DNA of 64,000 nt from Proales similis (taxonomy: Eukaryota > Rotifera > Eurotatoria > Ploima > Proalidae), in the NCBI GenBank assembly GCA_019059635.1, contig JAGVRJ010000006.1, positions 124,001 to 188,000 on the forward strand, in the 5' to 3' direction. Of this stretch, positions 32,106 to 41,701 are shown piece by piece (the stretch's first letter is position 1; every line of letters begins with the position of its first letter). The translations under genes were made by a program, and so were the position numbers. The notes below the pieces were generated by a model that ran no database searches, was not told the origin of the DNA, and saw only the letters and a program-made list of their open reading frames with translations.

Positions 32106-32700
32106 AGTTCAAGTTTCTTGATGGGGCGATGAGTAAAGTAGGCACGCACGAATACGAATGAAGAACAAAAGAGGTCTAGTTGGCAATTACAACGGTGACG
32201 ACGAGGCCTAGATTATCATAATGTCTCTGAACAGCCTTGAATGTCGACGAGCAAATATTTAAACTCGCTCCTACTTTACCTGTTCGAGCCTAGCAAGTTT
32301 ATTCTCGCCCCCTCCCTTTACCGTCGTCTCTCTCTCTCCCCTCTCTCGCTGCTGTTGCTACTTTTTCGTTATTCATACGCCACCGCCGAGTGAATATGGG
32401 CGTTCAAATAGACTCGAGTCCTCTTTTATCCCTCCCATGCATTAGTAATTCAACCACTCGGTCAGTTGTGGAGCTCTCTGGCTAACTTTTTACGGCTCTT
32501 TTCCTCCCGTGAACCTCAAACGCATGAGAGAAAACGTTTCAAAGTTCAGAGTGAACTGTGACCACCGCAGCTGTGACTGTTAATTATGCTCACGCGCTAT
32601 CAGTGCCGTGTCAGGGCCGCTCCTGATACGAAACTTAAAAGCCTGACCAATAAACAAGCAAACAAGCAAACACATCCGAGGACCGAGATAAAGGAAACCA

Positions 32701-32708
32701 GATAAAAG
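32701..32708 (+). promoter_or_regulatory. TATA-like box of the sulfotransferase gene
   Basis: GATAAAAG lies 57-64 bp before the ATG at 32765. The same segment, as GATAAAAT, is carried in reverse in each 6.26-kb tandem unit. Confidence 0.45.
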
Positions 32709-32764
32709 AGAGAGGAGGCCGCCGTGTTGTACAAGCAGCTCAGCAGGCTGGCGTCGTTGAAATC

Positions 32765-33826
32765 ATGGAGCACGTCCAAGACAAAGAGGAATTTGAAAGA
32801 GAGAGTGTGAAAGGCTTGAAACATGGCTACAAGCGGCGAGATGGCCTGAACGTGCCCAATTTCGTGGTTGAACTGAGGCCGTCTCGGCAGGCTCTCATAA
32901 GACGCGAGGACATATTCTCCCACGGCTATCCGAAATCAGGCACAATTTGGGTGTCCGAGATCGCCTGGGTCATTGCCAGCAAGCTTAACTTTGAATTGGC
33001 AAACAGCCTGTCCCATTTCAAGCGGGCTCCGTTGCTCGAGGCGTCCGGCCTGGCAGATTTGAGCCTGACAGCCAACACAAGGGTGATTCACACTCATCTG
33101 CCGATTCGCTTTCTTCCGCCCGGAGCCCTGACCAACGCTCGAGTAAGACGGATGCTTCTAGTTCGCCTGTTTGCCTTACTCGCTTCAAATGACCACTTGT
33201 CTAGTTCATTTACACGATCAGAAATCCCAAGGACGCTGCTGTCTCTTCTTACTTTTTCTTCTCAGACATGTTGACCGAAGAGATTGACTGTGACATTCAA
33301 GAGTATTTACAGCTCTTTCTCGACGGCAAAGGTAAACCAAGCAAAGCATCTGTATTTCCTATTATTCAATTTTCACGGTGATTCACCCAATCAAGTTATT
33401 TACGGTTCATGGTGGAACCATGTGAAAGAGTTCATCAATCAGCCTGAAATTCTGATTCTTTTCTACGAGGAGCTGCTCAAGGTAAACTTGATCCCACAGA
33501 GTTCCCTAAGATTAATAATAATAACAGCCGTTCGACAGAACCCGCATCGAGAAATCAAGAGAATTGCCGAGTTTTTAGGGGCAAAGCTTTCAGACCATGA
33601 GCTCCAGTCGGTTGTCGAACATACAAGCTTTGAGAATATGAAGAGATCTGGAATGTTCGAGATGCGATCGGTCGCTCCCGATTTGTTTCGAGAACGTCTA
33701 AATTACTTTAGGAAAGGAAAGTCAAGCGGCTGGCGGGAGCATTTTTCGGCGGAGCTCAGCCGAGCCTTTGACGAAAAGACACGAGAATTTATTCCTCAGC
33801 TCGCCTCGCGCTACTGCCAGCCCTGA
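32765..33826 (+). CDS. Cytosolic sulfotransferase (SULT1-like)
   Basis: Four exons (32765-33142, 33205-33331, 33396-33481, 33539-33826) give 292 residues, the usual SULT length. The PAPS 5'-phosphosulfate loop is YPKSGTIWV, the catalytic His is in THLPIRFLPP, and the 3'-phosphate region is YTIRNPKDAAVSSY. GSWWNHVKEF and FYEELLK follow, and the C-terminal RKGKSSGWREHF carries the 3'-phosphate RKG signature. The enzyme moves sulfate from PAPS to small alcohols, phenols or amines in the cytosol. An AATAAA follows at 33999-34004. The first 60 or so coding bases, the promoter and the end of the 3'UTR have been copied, with the rest deleted, into each tandem unit downstream. Confidence 0.92.
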
Positions 33827-34018
33827 AGCGCTTCCAACCAAAGCGATTGCGAGCGTTTGTTGGAATTTGGCGAAAACCTGTTTTCAATGTTCATGTTCAA
33901 TCATGAATCTAATCACAAATTGAATAATTTATGATCGCAACTCGTTCATTTATCGCAAATAATTGTTATAAATAGAACTTGAAACATATTCAAAATCCAA
34001 TAAAGGTTTGAATTTAAC

Positions 34019-35387
34019 TTAAAGGTTAAAATTTGTAAGCTCATTAAGGGCCTCCTCTGTTGGCTCAACTAAAGCGTCGATGAGATCGGTCGGCAGAACC
34101 GAACTGACTCCGATTTTCACGTCTGAACCTAAAAGAGCTTTGAACGGGATCTGATTTATTCCTGAATGATGGCAGGAATTTTTGGCCATTTGGGCGAAAG
34201 GCAGAGCTTTGGTCCAGTCGTTCGTGCTGTGGCCCTCGAACCATCCGCCAATTTTCTCCTTCACGTCGCGATTGGCGCGTTCGACACTGCCCTGTGATTG
34301 AGGATGTCTAGGTCGACCGTGGACTATCTTCAGATCAGGCCATATTTCTTTGAGATCCTCTACGATCTGAGCCAAACTCCCTTCCGTTGTCCGATTAAAG
34401 AATGGCTGGTGCTCCAAAGTCAACAACTATTCGGAAAAGATTGGTGGCTACCTCTTTCGCTGTTTTTAATCGCAAAGTTCTTAAAATCGAATACCTAGTG
34501 AGGTGATCTTGGTAGTGAAGAATCCATTGTGTGCGTTGATCTCTTTGGATTGTATATCGACCAGATCGACTTGACCCGTGATCAGGTAATCAGAGCTTAT
34601 AATTGGCTTTTTTTTTCTTTTTTTTATTGGTCGAAACTGATAGATAAAGCAGAAACAACGAGATTTGCTAGTCAGAAACGTGATACAGTTCGGTTGGCCC
34701 TTTAGGCCTTACACGCCCGACTCGCGTTCTCCAGTGCCCCTGAATCAGAGGATCTTGTCCAATTCTTTCTTAAATTTCGCTACGCACCTGAGTTTCCTCA
34801 CCTCAACAGGTAACGAGTTCCAAGTTGGGCACACTCTATTTGAGAAAAAATTGTGACGGATTGGTTGGTTGGCTTGGTTACAAGTCCGACCCGGTTTTGT
34901 TTTTTTGCTTTTTCCAAACATCGTATGCAGTGGGTTTTAACTACCTTGATCAACTCACGAGGAATGTTTGCATAATCGATTGAAAATTCTTTGTCGGTAT
35001 TATTGATACCACCATGGTCAATGCGAACGTGCGCTTCGTAAATGATGTCGAACATCTGTTGGTCGTAGGCAATCATCTTCACTAGTGACATCCAGGCAGT
35101 TCGTTCGGAGTTTGAATCCAGGGAAAGTACGACTCCTTGTTCGTCATCTTGGCAAGTCCTTGGATTTTCCTCTTTCTTAATTCTTTAATTAAATATTTTC
35201 TGTCCTTGGCGTGAAATATTTTGTTTTGGCGAAGTAAGGCATACTCCTCCGCCGTTTTGGTGCCGAGAGTTAGAAAGTTTGCAACCCGAATAAAGTTCAT
35301 TGGGAACAACCCTAGTATTTGCTGGTCGGGGGGGGGAACGATCCGACTAGGAGCTACAGCGACGGATGCTGTAACACCATATTTCAA
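34019..35387 (-). pseudogene. KRBA2-like (Gypsy/Ginger-type) integrase, broken
   Basis: Minus-strand pieces appear in integrase order. First is an N-terminal region (35387-35082). Then comes an H2C2 zinc-binding domain (HVRIDHGG...HCIRCLEKAKK, about 35030-34900). The DDE core follows, in broken frames, with WILHYQDHLTRYSIL, DFGAPAIL and SDNG. It ends with HGRPRHPQSQGSVERANRDVKEKI (34310-34250 region) and a C-terminal part ending at 34019. This resembles the integrases related to KRBA2 and SCAND3 in animals, derived from Gypsy/Ginger elements. A LINE end interrupts it at 34600-34856. No terminal repeats were found. It is inactive. Confidence 0.75.
34600..34856 (-). mobile_element. 5'-truncated non-LTR retrotransposon (LINE) 3' end
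   Basis: The minus strand encodes the C-terminal end of a LINE reverse transcriptase (FFSNRVCPTWNSLPVEVRKL, then FKKELDKIL and a stop). A short 3'UTR and an A-rich tail follow (forward T-run at about 34607-34625). It sits inside the integrase pseudogene, between the zinc-binding and catalytic parts. The WNSLP motif is typical of CR1/Jockey-like LINEs. Confidence 0.7.
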
Positions 35388-35770
35388 ACATACAGACTTG
35401 TGTAAAGTCAGCTTTATTCAAATTGAAAATTTCAAAATCAGACCCGAGAGCCGCCACGGCGTAGTCCTAGAAGTTCCGATCACTGCTCGTTCAAGCCATC
35501 AGTGCAAAAAGTGACCAAGGGTCCTGAAGAAAAAGTCTCATTGATGTTTAAGACTTGTCCCAAAAAAAATGTACGAAGCAGATTATTTGACCGCGTTGTG
35601 TAAATATTTAATTTACCACGATTACCAAAATTTCGTGTAAAACTCATCCGAACTCAAGAGTGTCAGCAAAAGAGCCATCGGACTATGTGAAGATGGTGAA
35701 TGAGGGTTGCAATCAAGTTTGTGATTATCAGCTGGCATGTAGCCATCGCTGTCAACGTTTAGCTTAAATA
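35388..35770 (+). pseudogene. Scrambled mosaic of helicase and Crinkler fragments
   Basis: Successive plus-strand pieces match different parts of the genes further right. A helicase N-terminal piece (IQIENFKIRPESRHGVV, about 35418-35485) comes first. A Crinkler piece follows (CSFKP-type, 35488-35560), then the helicase segment YEADYLTALCKYLIYHDY (about 35572-35625), then the first NFX1 zinc-finger region (KEPSDYVKMVNEGCNQVCDYQLAC, about 35660-35755). Large internal parts are missing at each join. It is not translatable as one protein. Confidence 0.7.
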
Positions 35771-35774
35771 AACA

Positions 35775-36072
35775 CCAAAAACTAGCTATTTGAACATTTT
35801 GGAAATTTTGGATTATTTGAATGACTCCCACCAAAGAAGGAATTAAAGCTTGCTCTGTTTGAGATTTATTTTTAGCATGTTGCTGCTTGAATCCGAAAAT
35901 GATTGCATGTGCATTCATACCCGTAATTTATTCCCAATCCTTAATCTTTATTCTTGTAAAAAAAAAACTTGAATTTTCAATTTCCTGCTCTCGAACGCGC
36001 TGCTAACTTGCCACTAAGGCAAGCGATGCTTCTGCATGCAGCTGAATAAACTAAACTAAACTAAAACATGGG
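35775..36072. repeat. Divergent left edge of the tandem array
   Basis: It matches 42190-42337 of the repeat unit ('aattttggattatttgaatgactc', 'ctctgtttgagatttatt', 'cgaaaatgattgcatgtgcattca'). It has many differences and an extra about 120 bp (35920-36060) not present in the units. Confidence 0.6.
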
Positions 36073-36108
36073 ATGGCCCTTTTTCAAGGTCAAATTAAAC
36101 GCATAAAT

Positions 36109-37177
36109 ATGCAAGTCAAGCTCTTCCAGATAGAACGAGTCAAAATGGCCACATTTAAGCTCAGACTTTTGAGCAGAAATTCTAATCTACAAGAGCATGA
36201 CTTCAAAAGCGCCAAAATGATTAAGTCTAAAATCAAAGAGCTCTTGGATGACAAATATTATCAAAAGTAAGATTAACCTTTGATTGTCAAATCCAATTTA
36301 CCCATGAAATCGAAAAAGCCATGAGGTGGAGACCATCGTAGATGGTGGAGCGATGCGTTCAAATGAAAGAGATCTCAACAAGCTGACAGCTCTTTTCGCT
36401 CAAACAGAAAACGAGTTTGTCTGCTCGTTCAAGCCATCAGACCAGAAAGTGACAAGTGATCCTCAAGAAAAAGTCTCATTGATGTTTGAGACCGTCGTTC
36501 ATACCAACCGCATCGGAAAGATAAGACTCGACGATTACATTTGCGATGCGGTCCAAGAAAGACGTTCCAAGTTTGAGCAGGCTGGACAGTACGCTCCATT
36601 CACCAGCATCATTCAATCAAGTGGCTTCGGGAACATTTAAGCTCATACTTTTGAGCAACAATGGTGAAGTCCAAGAGCATGACTTCAACAACCCAAAAAT
36701 GACCTATGTCAAGATCCAAGAGCTCTTGGCAGACAGAAATTTTCAAAAGTAAGAAACGCCCTTGATTTTCAAGCCAATTTAATGATGAAATATAAAGCCA
36801 TGAGGTGGAGACCATCGTAGATAGTGGAGCGATCCGTTCGAATAAAAGGTACCTTAAAGAGCTAAAAGTTCTCTGTTACAGTAGCACACTGCAACATGGT
36901 CTCCTCTCTGCCGGAAACATTATCTAAAACAACCCCTTTGTATTGGTTCGGCCGGAAAGTCGATACGGAATCAGTACAACAGGGAATTAAACAGCAACCG
37001 CAGCTGTTTCATCTTTTATTTGATACTGAATATGAGTTTGTCTGCTCGTTCAAGCCATCAGTGCAAAAAGTGACCAAGGGTCCTGAAGAAAAAGTCTCAT
37101 TGATGTTTAAGACTTGTCCCAAAAAAATGTACGAAGCAGATTATTTGACCGCGTTGTGTAAATATTTAATTTACCAC
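36109..37177 (+). pseudogene. Broken Crinkler (CR) effector gene, unit 1
   Basis: Header exon (ATG at 36109, donor after 36266), then exon 2, which reads in frame to the Walker A start (QSSGFG) and is cut there: the sequence jumps to a second header copy (FKLILLSNNGEVQEHDF at about 36630-36750). A second, disrupted exon 2 follows with stops (TAA after GNII) and an extra insertion, and it fuses to a helicase fragment (CPKKMYEADYLTALCKYLIYH). The first header here (RNSNLQEHDFKSAKMIKSKI) is clearly different from that of units 2-4 (NNGEVKEYDFNNPKMTYVKI), so headers have been exchanged. No NTPase or nuclease domain remains. Confidence 0.75.
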
Positions 37178-37790
37178 TGATAGAGAAACTAGGTCTAATC
37201 ATATGAAGTGAACTTTGTTGCGAAATCAGCCATTGTTTCATCTGATGACATGCGCATAGATGTTAGACACCTTATTTGCATAAGTCTATTGTCGGGTGTC
37301 TTGGACTCATATATAGAGCATAGAGAAGCCCAAAGCAGACTGACACTGTCTGACTTGACTTGACGTAACAGGGAGTTACTAAATGATTTGACCAATAAGC
37401 TCAGTGCTTGAATATTTTTGTTTTTTTTCCATAGGCTCATCATCGAGCAGATTATCCTCTAGTGCGGTGATCTTGGAGCTCGATTTGATTTCATAGTTGG
37501 GGGATACAACATCTCAAAAGCCTTTTTCTGCGAGAGCAAGTTTCATTCGAAACTTCCAGAGGGAAAATTTTTTTCCATCAAATCTGCTCGTAAGCTTAAC
37601 ATCGGCCATCGTGCTGATAACGTGTTAGAGAAACTAGGTCTAATCATATGAAGTAAATTAACTAGGATTTATTTATGATGATACTTATATATGAATGGTC
37701 AGTGCAAATCCAAGTGAAGCTAACTAGAACTAACAACCACGATTACAATCCGGAGCGGATAACCATTCTGGCAATGTACGTAGCTTATAT
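37121..37790 (+). repeat. Antisense helicase segment split by Copia (units 1-3)
   Basis: Plus-strand 37125-37177 plus 37741-37785 together are a near-perfect inverted copy of about 95 bp of the helicase gene (38855-38950; residues around YEADYLTALCKYLIYHDY and ERITILAMYVA). The same arrangement repeats at +6,264 and +12,528. Confidence 0.8.
37178..37735 (-). mobile_element. Internally deleted Copia-type LTR element, unit 1
   Basis: On the minus strand a 113-bp LTR (37623-37735) begins TGTTAG and ends CTAACA. It contains a TATATAAG box and is followed by a PBS-like GTTATCAGCACG. A Copia-type gag start (ADVKLTSRFDGKKFSLWKF...) comes next, then, in another frame, the UBN2-like part (37443-37195; SDSVSLLWASLCSIYE). 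The gag runs straight into the last 32 bp of the other LTR (37178-37209). The element is flanked by the 5-bp duplication ACCAC (37173-37177 and 37736-37740). Confidence 0.85.
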
Positions 37791-37902
37791 GCACATACAA
37801 TCTATTTTAGATTCAAGCACACACTTGCAAAAAAAAGTCCTCAAAGTCTAGTTTTTAGTGTTTATTTTCAACGCAAGCTTTCCATCTGTTCTTTTGTTTT
37901 TT

Positions 37903-40900
37903 TTAAGATAGTATGCAGCTGCTTTTTGATTTCTTTTCTTTGCATCCTAAGATACACGGATAACAGTTTTCATTGCATTTCTTTAAGCAATCATGTCCAC
38001 ATTGCAGACGTCTCCGGCAGGTCTGAGTACAATTTTTTAATGTGAAATACGACGCACAGGGAATTAAAGTTTCATGACCACACGCTGCGAAGATTTTTGG
38101 GACAAGGCTAGTACATGGTCCACATCCGTCTGTATGTGAACATAATCTTTGACACATATGACCACACTTCATGAGCTTGTTGCAAATTTTTTTGCAAGTA
38201 TTGCTCAGGTGCATTTCATGCCCCCTCTGACAAATTAGAGGACAGATATGTCCGCATGGAAGCATCTTTTTGCAGGCCTCCGGACAAACATATTCCTGAT
38301 GCAGTCGCGCTTCCATATGACATTTGAGTCGACACTGATGACCACACTTCATGAGCTTGTTGCAAATTTCTTTGCAAACAAAGCCTAAGTGGGTCATATT
38401 CTCACGATGGCATTTCAGCTGACAGCGATGGCCACATGCCAGCTGATAATCACAAACTTGATTGCAACCCTCATTCACCATCTTCACATAGTCCGATGGC
38501 TCTTTTGCTGACATTTTCGAGTTCGGATGAGTTTTACACGAAATTTTCACTTCTGCAACCAACTGATCACTGGCTTCGGCTCTATTCTCAACCTTCTCCC
38601 AAGTGACATTGGCCGAGGCGAGCATATTGAGATTGCCGATACAAAACAGGCCCAATTTAGCCCGAGACAGGGCGACACATACTCTATTATGACAAGCCAG
38701 AAAACCAATCTCTCCACGCCTGTTTGATCTGACCAGCGACAAAAGAATAATGTCATTGTGCTGGTTACGAAAGCTATCAACTGTTCTGACTGATACTGAT
38801 TTCAAGTTTTCTCGCTTTAGTCTATTTTCGATTTCGTTCTGCTGAGCTACGTACATTGCCAGAATTGTTATCCGCTCCGGACTGTAATCGTGGTAAATTA
38901 AATATTTACACAACGCGGTCAAATAATCTGCTTCGTACAAATTTTTTTGTGTCAAGTCATCTGTCAAGTCTCTGTCCCTGTGTGGAATCAATGTCTCTTC
39001 TGGATAGCTGTGGTTAATGAACAGCACGTTGCTACTCATCCCTCGGACACTTTGAAAGTTTCGGACCAACGGATTGTCATTTATCTTTTGATTGTAAAAC
39101 AAATTTATAATGCTGCTTATTTCAGGTCTTGATCGTCTCTGCTCATCAAGGCAAACATACTCAGCGCCATTATTCACAAGTCTTTCAAAAAGTGAAACTT
39201 CAAAATTGCGATCTTTTATCTCATTCGAATAGGGTCTGTGTTGATGATGGTCTCCGACCAAAATAAGGTGTTCGATACTGTTTGGCAAAGAGGCAACCAG
39301 CTGGGCTTCGAACACTGCAGCAGCTTCTTGCACAATCGCTACTCGAGGCCCGATCTCACTCAGTACCGGATTATAGCGAGCAGCGCTTACCATTGTTAAG
39401 GCAATCACTTTGGCACTCTCAAACACAAGTTTGTCCTCCTGCATTTGAATCTCCTCAAGCAGTTGACTCTTTTGCACATATTTTTTCATCAGAGGCTTTA
39501 ATTCAATCTGCCCACTTTCTTTATTGCTGGATTGCTTGATGCCTTTTCGCAACTTTTCAATTTCTTTTTCCAACACGAACATTTGCTTCTTAACATTGCC
39601 ATAGGCCCAAGAATAATCCTTTTCTGTTTTTGTCCTCCAATTGTGAAACGAGTGCTTTTCTAGTACCGGATTATAAGATCGCGATCCCACTCTTATAACT
39701 CCATCCTCTGATCTGTATTCCTCAAAATAACCGAGGAGAAACTCATCAAGCTCGTAATTCGTCTGAAATATGAGAATTATTGGCTTATTTTCTGTTCGAG
39801 CCGATTGACAGTTTTGTATCAAGAAATGGACTAGTTTTTGACTTAGGAAAGTTTGACCAGTTCCAGGAGGACATTGAATCAATGCCAATCTGTTGGTCAG
39901 CGCATGCGTGAATGCTTCATATTGCGAATGATTCAATCCCAGCTGTTGACCACTTGACAATTGGTGAGCTTTATCGAAATCTACTTTGACGTTTAGTTTT
40001 TGAACATAAACGATTTGCTCATAAAATGGAATGGAGATGTTGGCGCTTTTCACTCGGTAGTTTTCGATTACTTGAAAAACAGACTGATAAAATTCGAAAT
40101 ATGCGTTTTCGTCGATAATCATGTGCATTCTGGAGCCTTCTAATGCCCAACACAAATCTAATTGCTTCACGTCGATTTGTACGCTGAGTTTTTGATTTTC
40201 CACTTGGCGTAGAATTCCTATCACACGTTTAGTCGGGTTGATAGAATCTGAAAGAAAAAAGACCAGAAGGCCAGGTTTCACAGGTTTTTGCCGATTCAGC
40301 TTCAGTTTTTCTAGTTTGTTGGCTGCGATCGGAACTTCTATGAGTACGCCGTGGCGGCTCTCGAGTCTGATATTGAAATTTTCAATTTGAATACAGCTGA
40401 CTTGATACGAGTCTTTTTCAGCTGCCGATTGCGTTTCTAATTTTCCCCGTGAATTCTTGGCGCTTTTTTTGCCATTTAAAATTATTGTGGGCTCCAATGA
40501 TTCTTTCAGCTCACAATTGTACTCATGTCGCATTAGCTTAAGATGAACATCCAAATAGTGATCCAAGCTCGGATATGGACCAGTGACCGTATTTGATGGA
40601 AGTTTATCGATCTTGGCAAGCTTGTCTTTAAAGATTTCTTCTGCATTAGGCATTACCCAACTACTATGCGCGAGCCTAGCAGGAGAAGGCTTCTTTATCG
40701 TATGTCCTCTTTCGGTGAAAATTTTGTGGTTCAGAATTTTATGGATTTTGTCATAGACCTCGCCATCGAAATGCAACATTCTCTCAAAGAGCTGAATTAA
40801 GCAATCAACAAGCTCATCGGTCGAATTTCTTTCCAATTGCTTGACAATTGATATTTGAACAAATACCGAGTCGGCCAGTTGTTTGCTGAGCTGATTTGAT

Positions 40901-41091
40901 TTTAATGGCATTGAGTTGCACTCAAACGCGATCTTAAGAAGACGCACTAGTTTGACACACAGCTTACTTTGAACAATATCCTTTTGAATATACTCGTCGA
41001 GTTTAAATGTAGGATCAGTTATTTCAATCAACAAGCGCCCGGGCTCCATGTTGATGATTTTATCTATTTCCTTATGCATCCACTTGGCCAT
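37903..41091 (-). CDS. ZNFX1-like SF1 helicase with NFX1-type zinc fingers and CaaX tail, unit 1
   Basis: Intronless, 1,062 residues, ATG at 41091. The N-terminal 200 residues are ZNFX1-like (PYPSLDHYLDVHLKLMRHEY). The helicase core runs from about residue 400 to 800: Walker A CPPGTGQT (Gln413 in place of the catalytic Lys; first Gly replaced by Cys), Walker B-like VAIVQEAAAVFEA, motif III GDHHQHRP, DEQRRSRPE, motif V altered (DSFRNQHNDIILLSLVRS, lacking the QGE core), and motif VI VALSRAK. NFX1-type Cys/His repeats fill residues about 870-1040 (MKCGHQCRLKCH, LPCGHICPLIC, LQCGHDCLKKC). The end is KEKKSKSSCILS, a polybasic stretch plus CaaX box. Vertebrate ZNFX1 is about 1,900 residues, senses viral RNA and has a C-terminal RZ-type finger, missing here. 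The unit 1 protein differs from the other two by Phe for Ile at residue 154. Confidence 0.88.
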   Translation of the reverse strand: MAKWMHKEIDKIINMEPGRLLIEITDPTFKLDEYIQKDIVQSKLCVKLVRLLKIAFECNSMPLKSNQLSKQLADSVFVQISIVKQLERNSTDELVDCLIQLFERMLHFDGEVYDKIHKILNHKIFTERGHTIKKPSPARLAHSSWVMPNAEEIFKDKLAKIDKLPSNTVTGPYPSLDHYLDVHLKLMRHEYNCELKESLEPTIILNGKKSAKNSRGKLETQSAAEKDSYQVSCIQIENFNIRLESRHGVLIEVPIAANKLEKLKLNRQKPVKPGLLVFFLSDSINPTKRVIGILRQVENQKLSVQIDVKQLDLCWALEGSRMHMIIDENAYFEFYQSVFQVIENYRVKSANISIPFYEQIVYVQKLNVKVDFDKAHQLSSGQQLGLNHSQYEAFTHALTNRLALIQCPPGTGQTFLSQKLVHFLIQNCQSARTENKPIILIFQTNYELDEFLLGYFEEYRSEDGVIRVGSRSYNPVLEKHSFHNWRTKTEKDYSWAYGNVKKQMFVLEKEIEKLRKGIKQSSNKESGQIELKPLMKKYVQKSQLLEEIQMQEDKLVFESAKVIALTMVSAARYNPVLSEIGPRVAIVQEAAAVFEAQLVASLPNSIEHLILVGDHHQHRPYSNEIKDRNFEVSLFERLVNNGAEYVCLDEQRRSRPEISSIINLFYNQKINDNPLVRNFQSVRGMSSNVLFINHSYPEETLIPHRDRDLTDDLTQKNLYEADYLTALCKYLIYHDYSPERITILAMYVAQQNEIENRLKRENLKSVSVRTVDSFRNQHNDIILLSLVRSNRRGEIGFLACHNRVCVALSRAKLGLFCIGNLNMLASANVTWEKVENRAEASDQLVAEVKISCKTHPNSKMSAKEPSDYVKMVNEGCNQVCDYQLACGHRCQLKCHRENMTHLGFVCKEICNKLMKCGHQCRLKCHMEARLHQEYVCPEACKKMLPCGHICPLICQRGHEMHLSNTCKKICNKLMKCGHMCQRLCSHTDGCGPCTSLVPKIFAACGHETLIPCASYFTLKNCTQTCRRRLQCGHDCLKKCNENCYPCILGCKEKKSKSSCILS

Positions 41092-41701
41092 TTCTGTTTC
41101 AATTTAAGTCTGGAGTAGGCCAAAAAAAAAAAACTTGAACGTTGATCTCTTTCAGCCTCGAGCTTTGTTATCCAATAAGCCTTTTTCTCAGAAAACAGCT
41201 ATCAGCTCTTTTAGATAGAAAATTTTTAGACGCCAAATAGCGTCAAGAAAAGATTAGACCTGGGCGGTGTCCTGGCAGATAAGCAGCTATAATTTTATTC
41301 AGCTGCACGTCGTCGTGCAAGTGGAAAAATAAAATACTTGAGAAAAGCGCTCATAATTACGTTTCTAGATTCGATCGATAATGATCGAATAACCGGCCTG
41401 TAATTTACCAATCTATGTTTGATTTAGAAACTTCTCACTCATAATAACTTGTTTGCTGTTCTAAGTGAATAAAACCAAATGAGCAGTTTGTTTGATTAAA
41501 ATATTGTAATGAAGCGTGAAGGGTGCCGCTATAAGCGAAAAAATACGGTAATTAATGAAAAAAGGCCCAGCCGGGACTAAATTTTAAATTTTCATTGAGT
41601 CTAATCACTTGGGCCCTTATGAGTTTAACCTTTAGGCCTTCATGAGTTTGAAAATTAAAATTTTGATTGTCTCTATGTTATCTGAATTATACACAAATTG
41701 A

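Noticed and set aside
34019-35387. Functional integrase gene
   Set aside because: Several frame breaks and a LINE insertion.
37903-41091. Bacterial or viral origin of the helicase genes
   Set aside because: Domain order (ZNFX1-type N-terminus, SF1 core, NFX1 fingers) is eukaryotic. Lack of introns alone does not show transfer.
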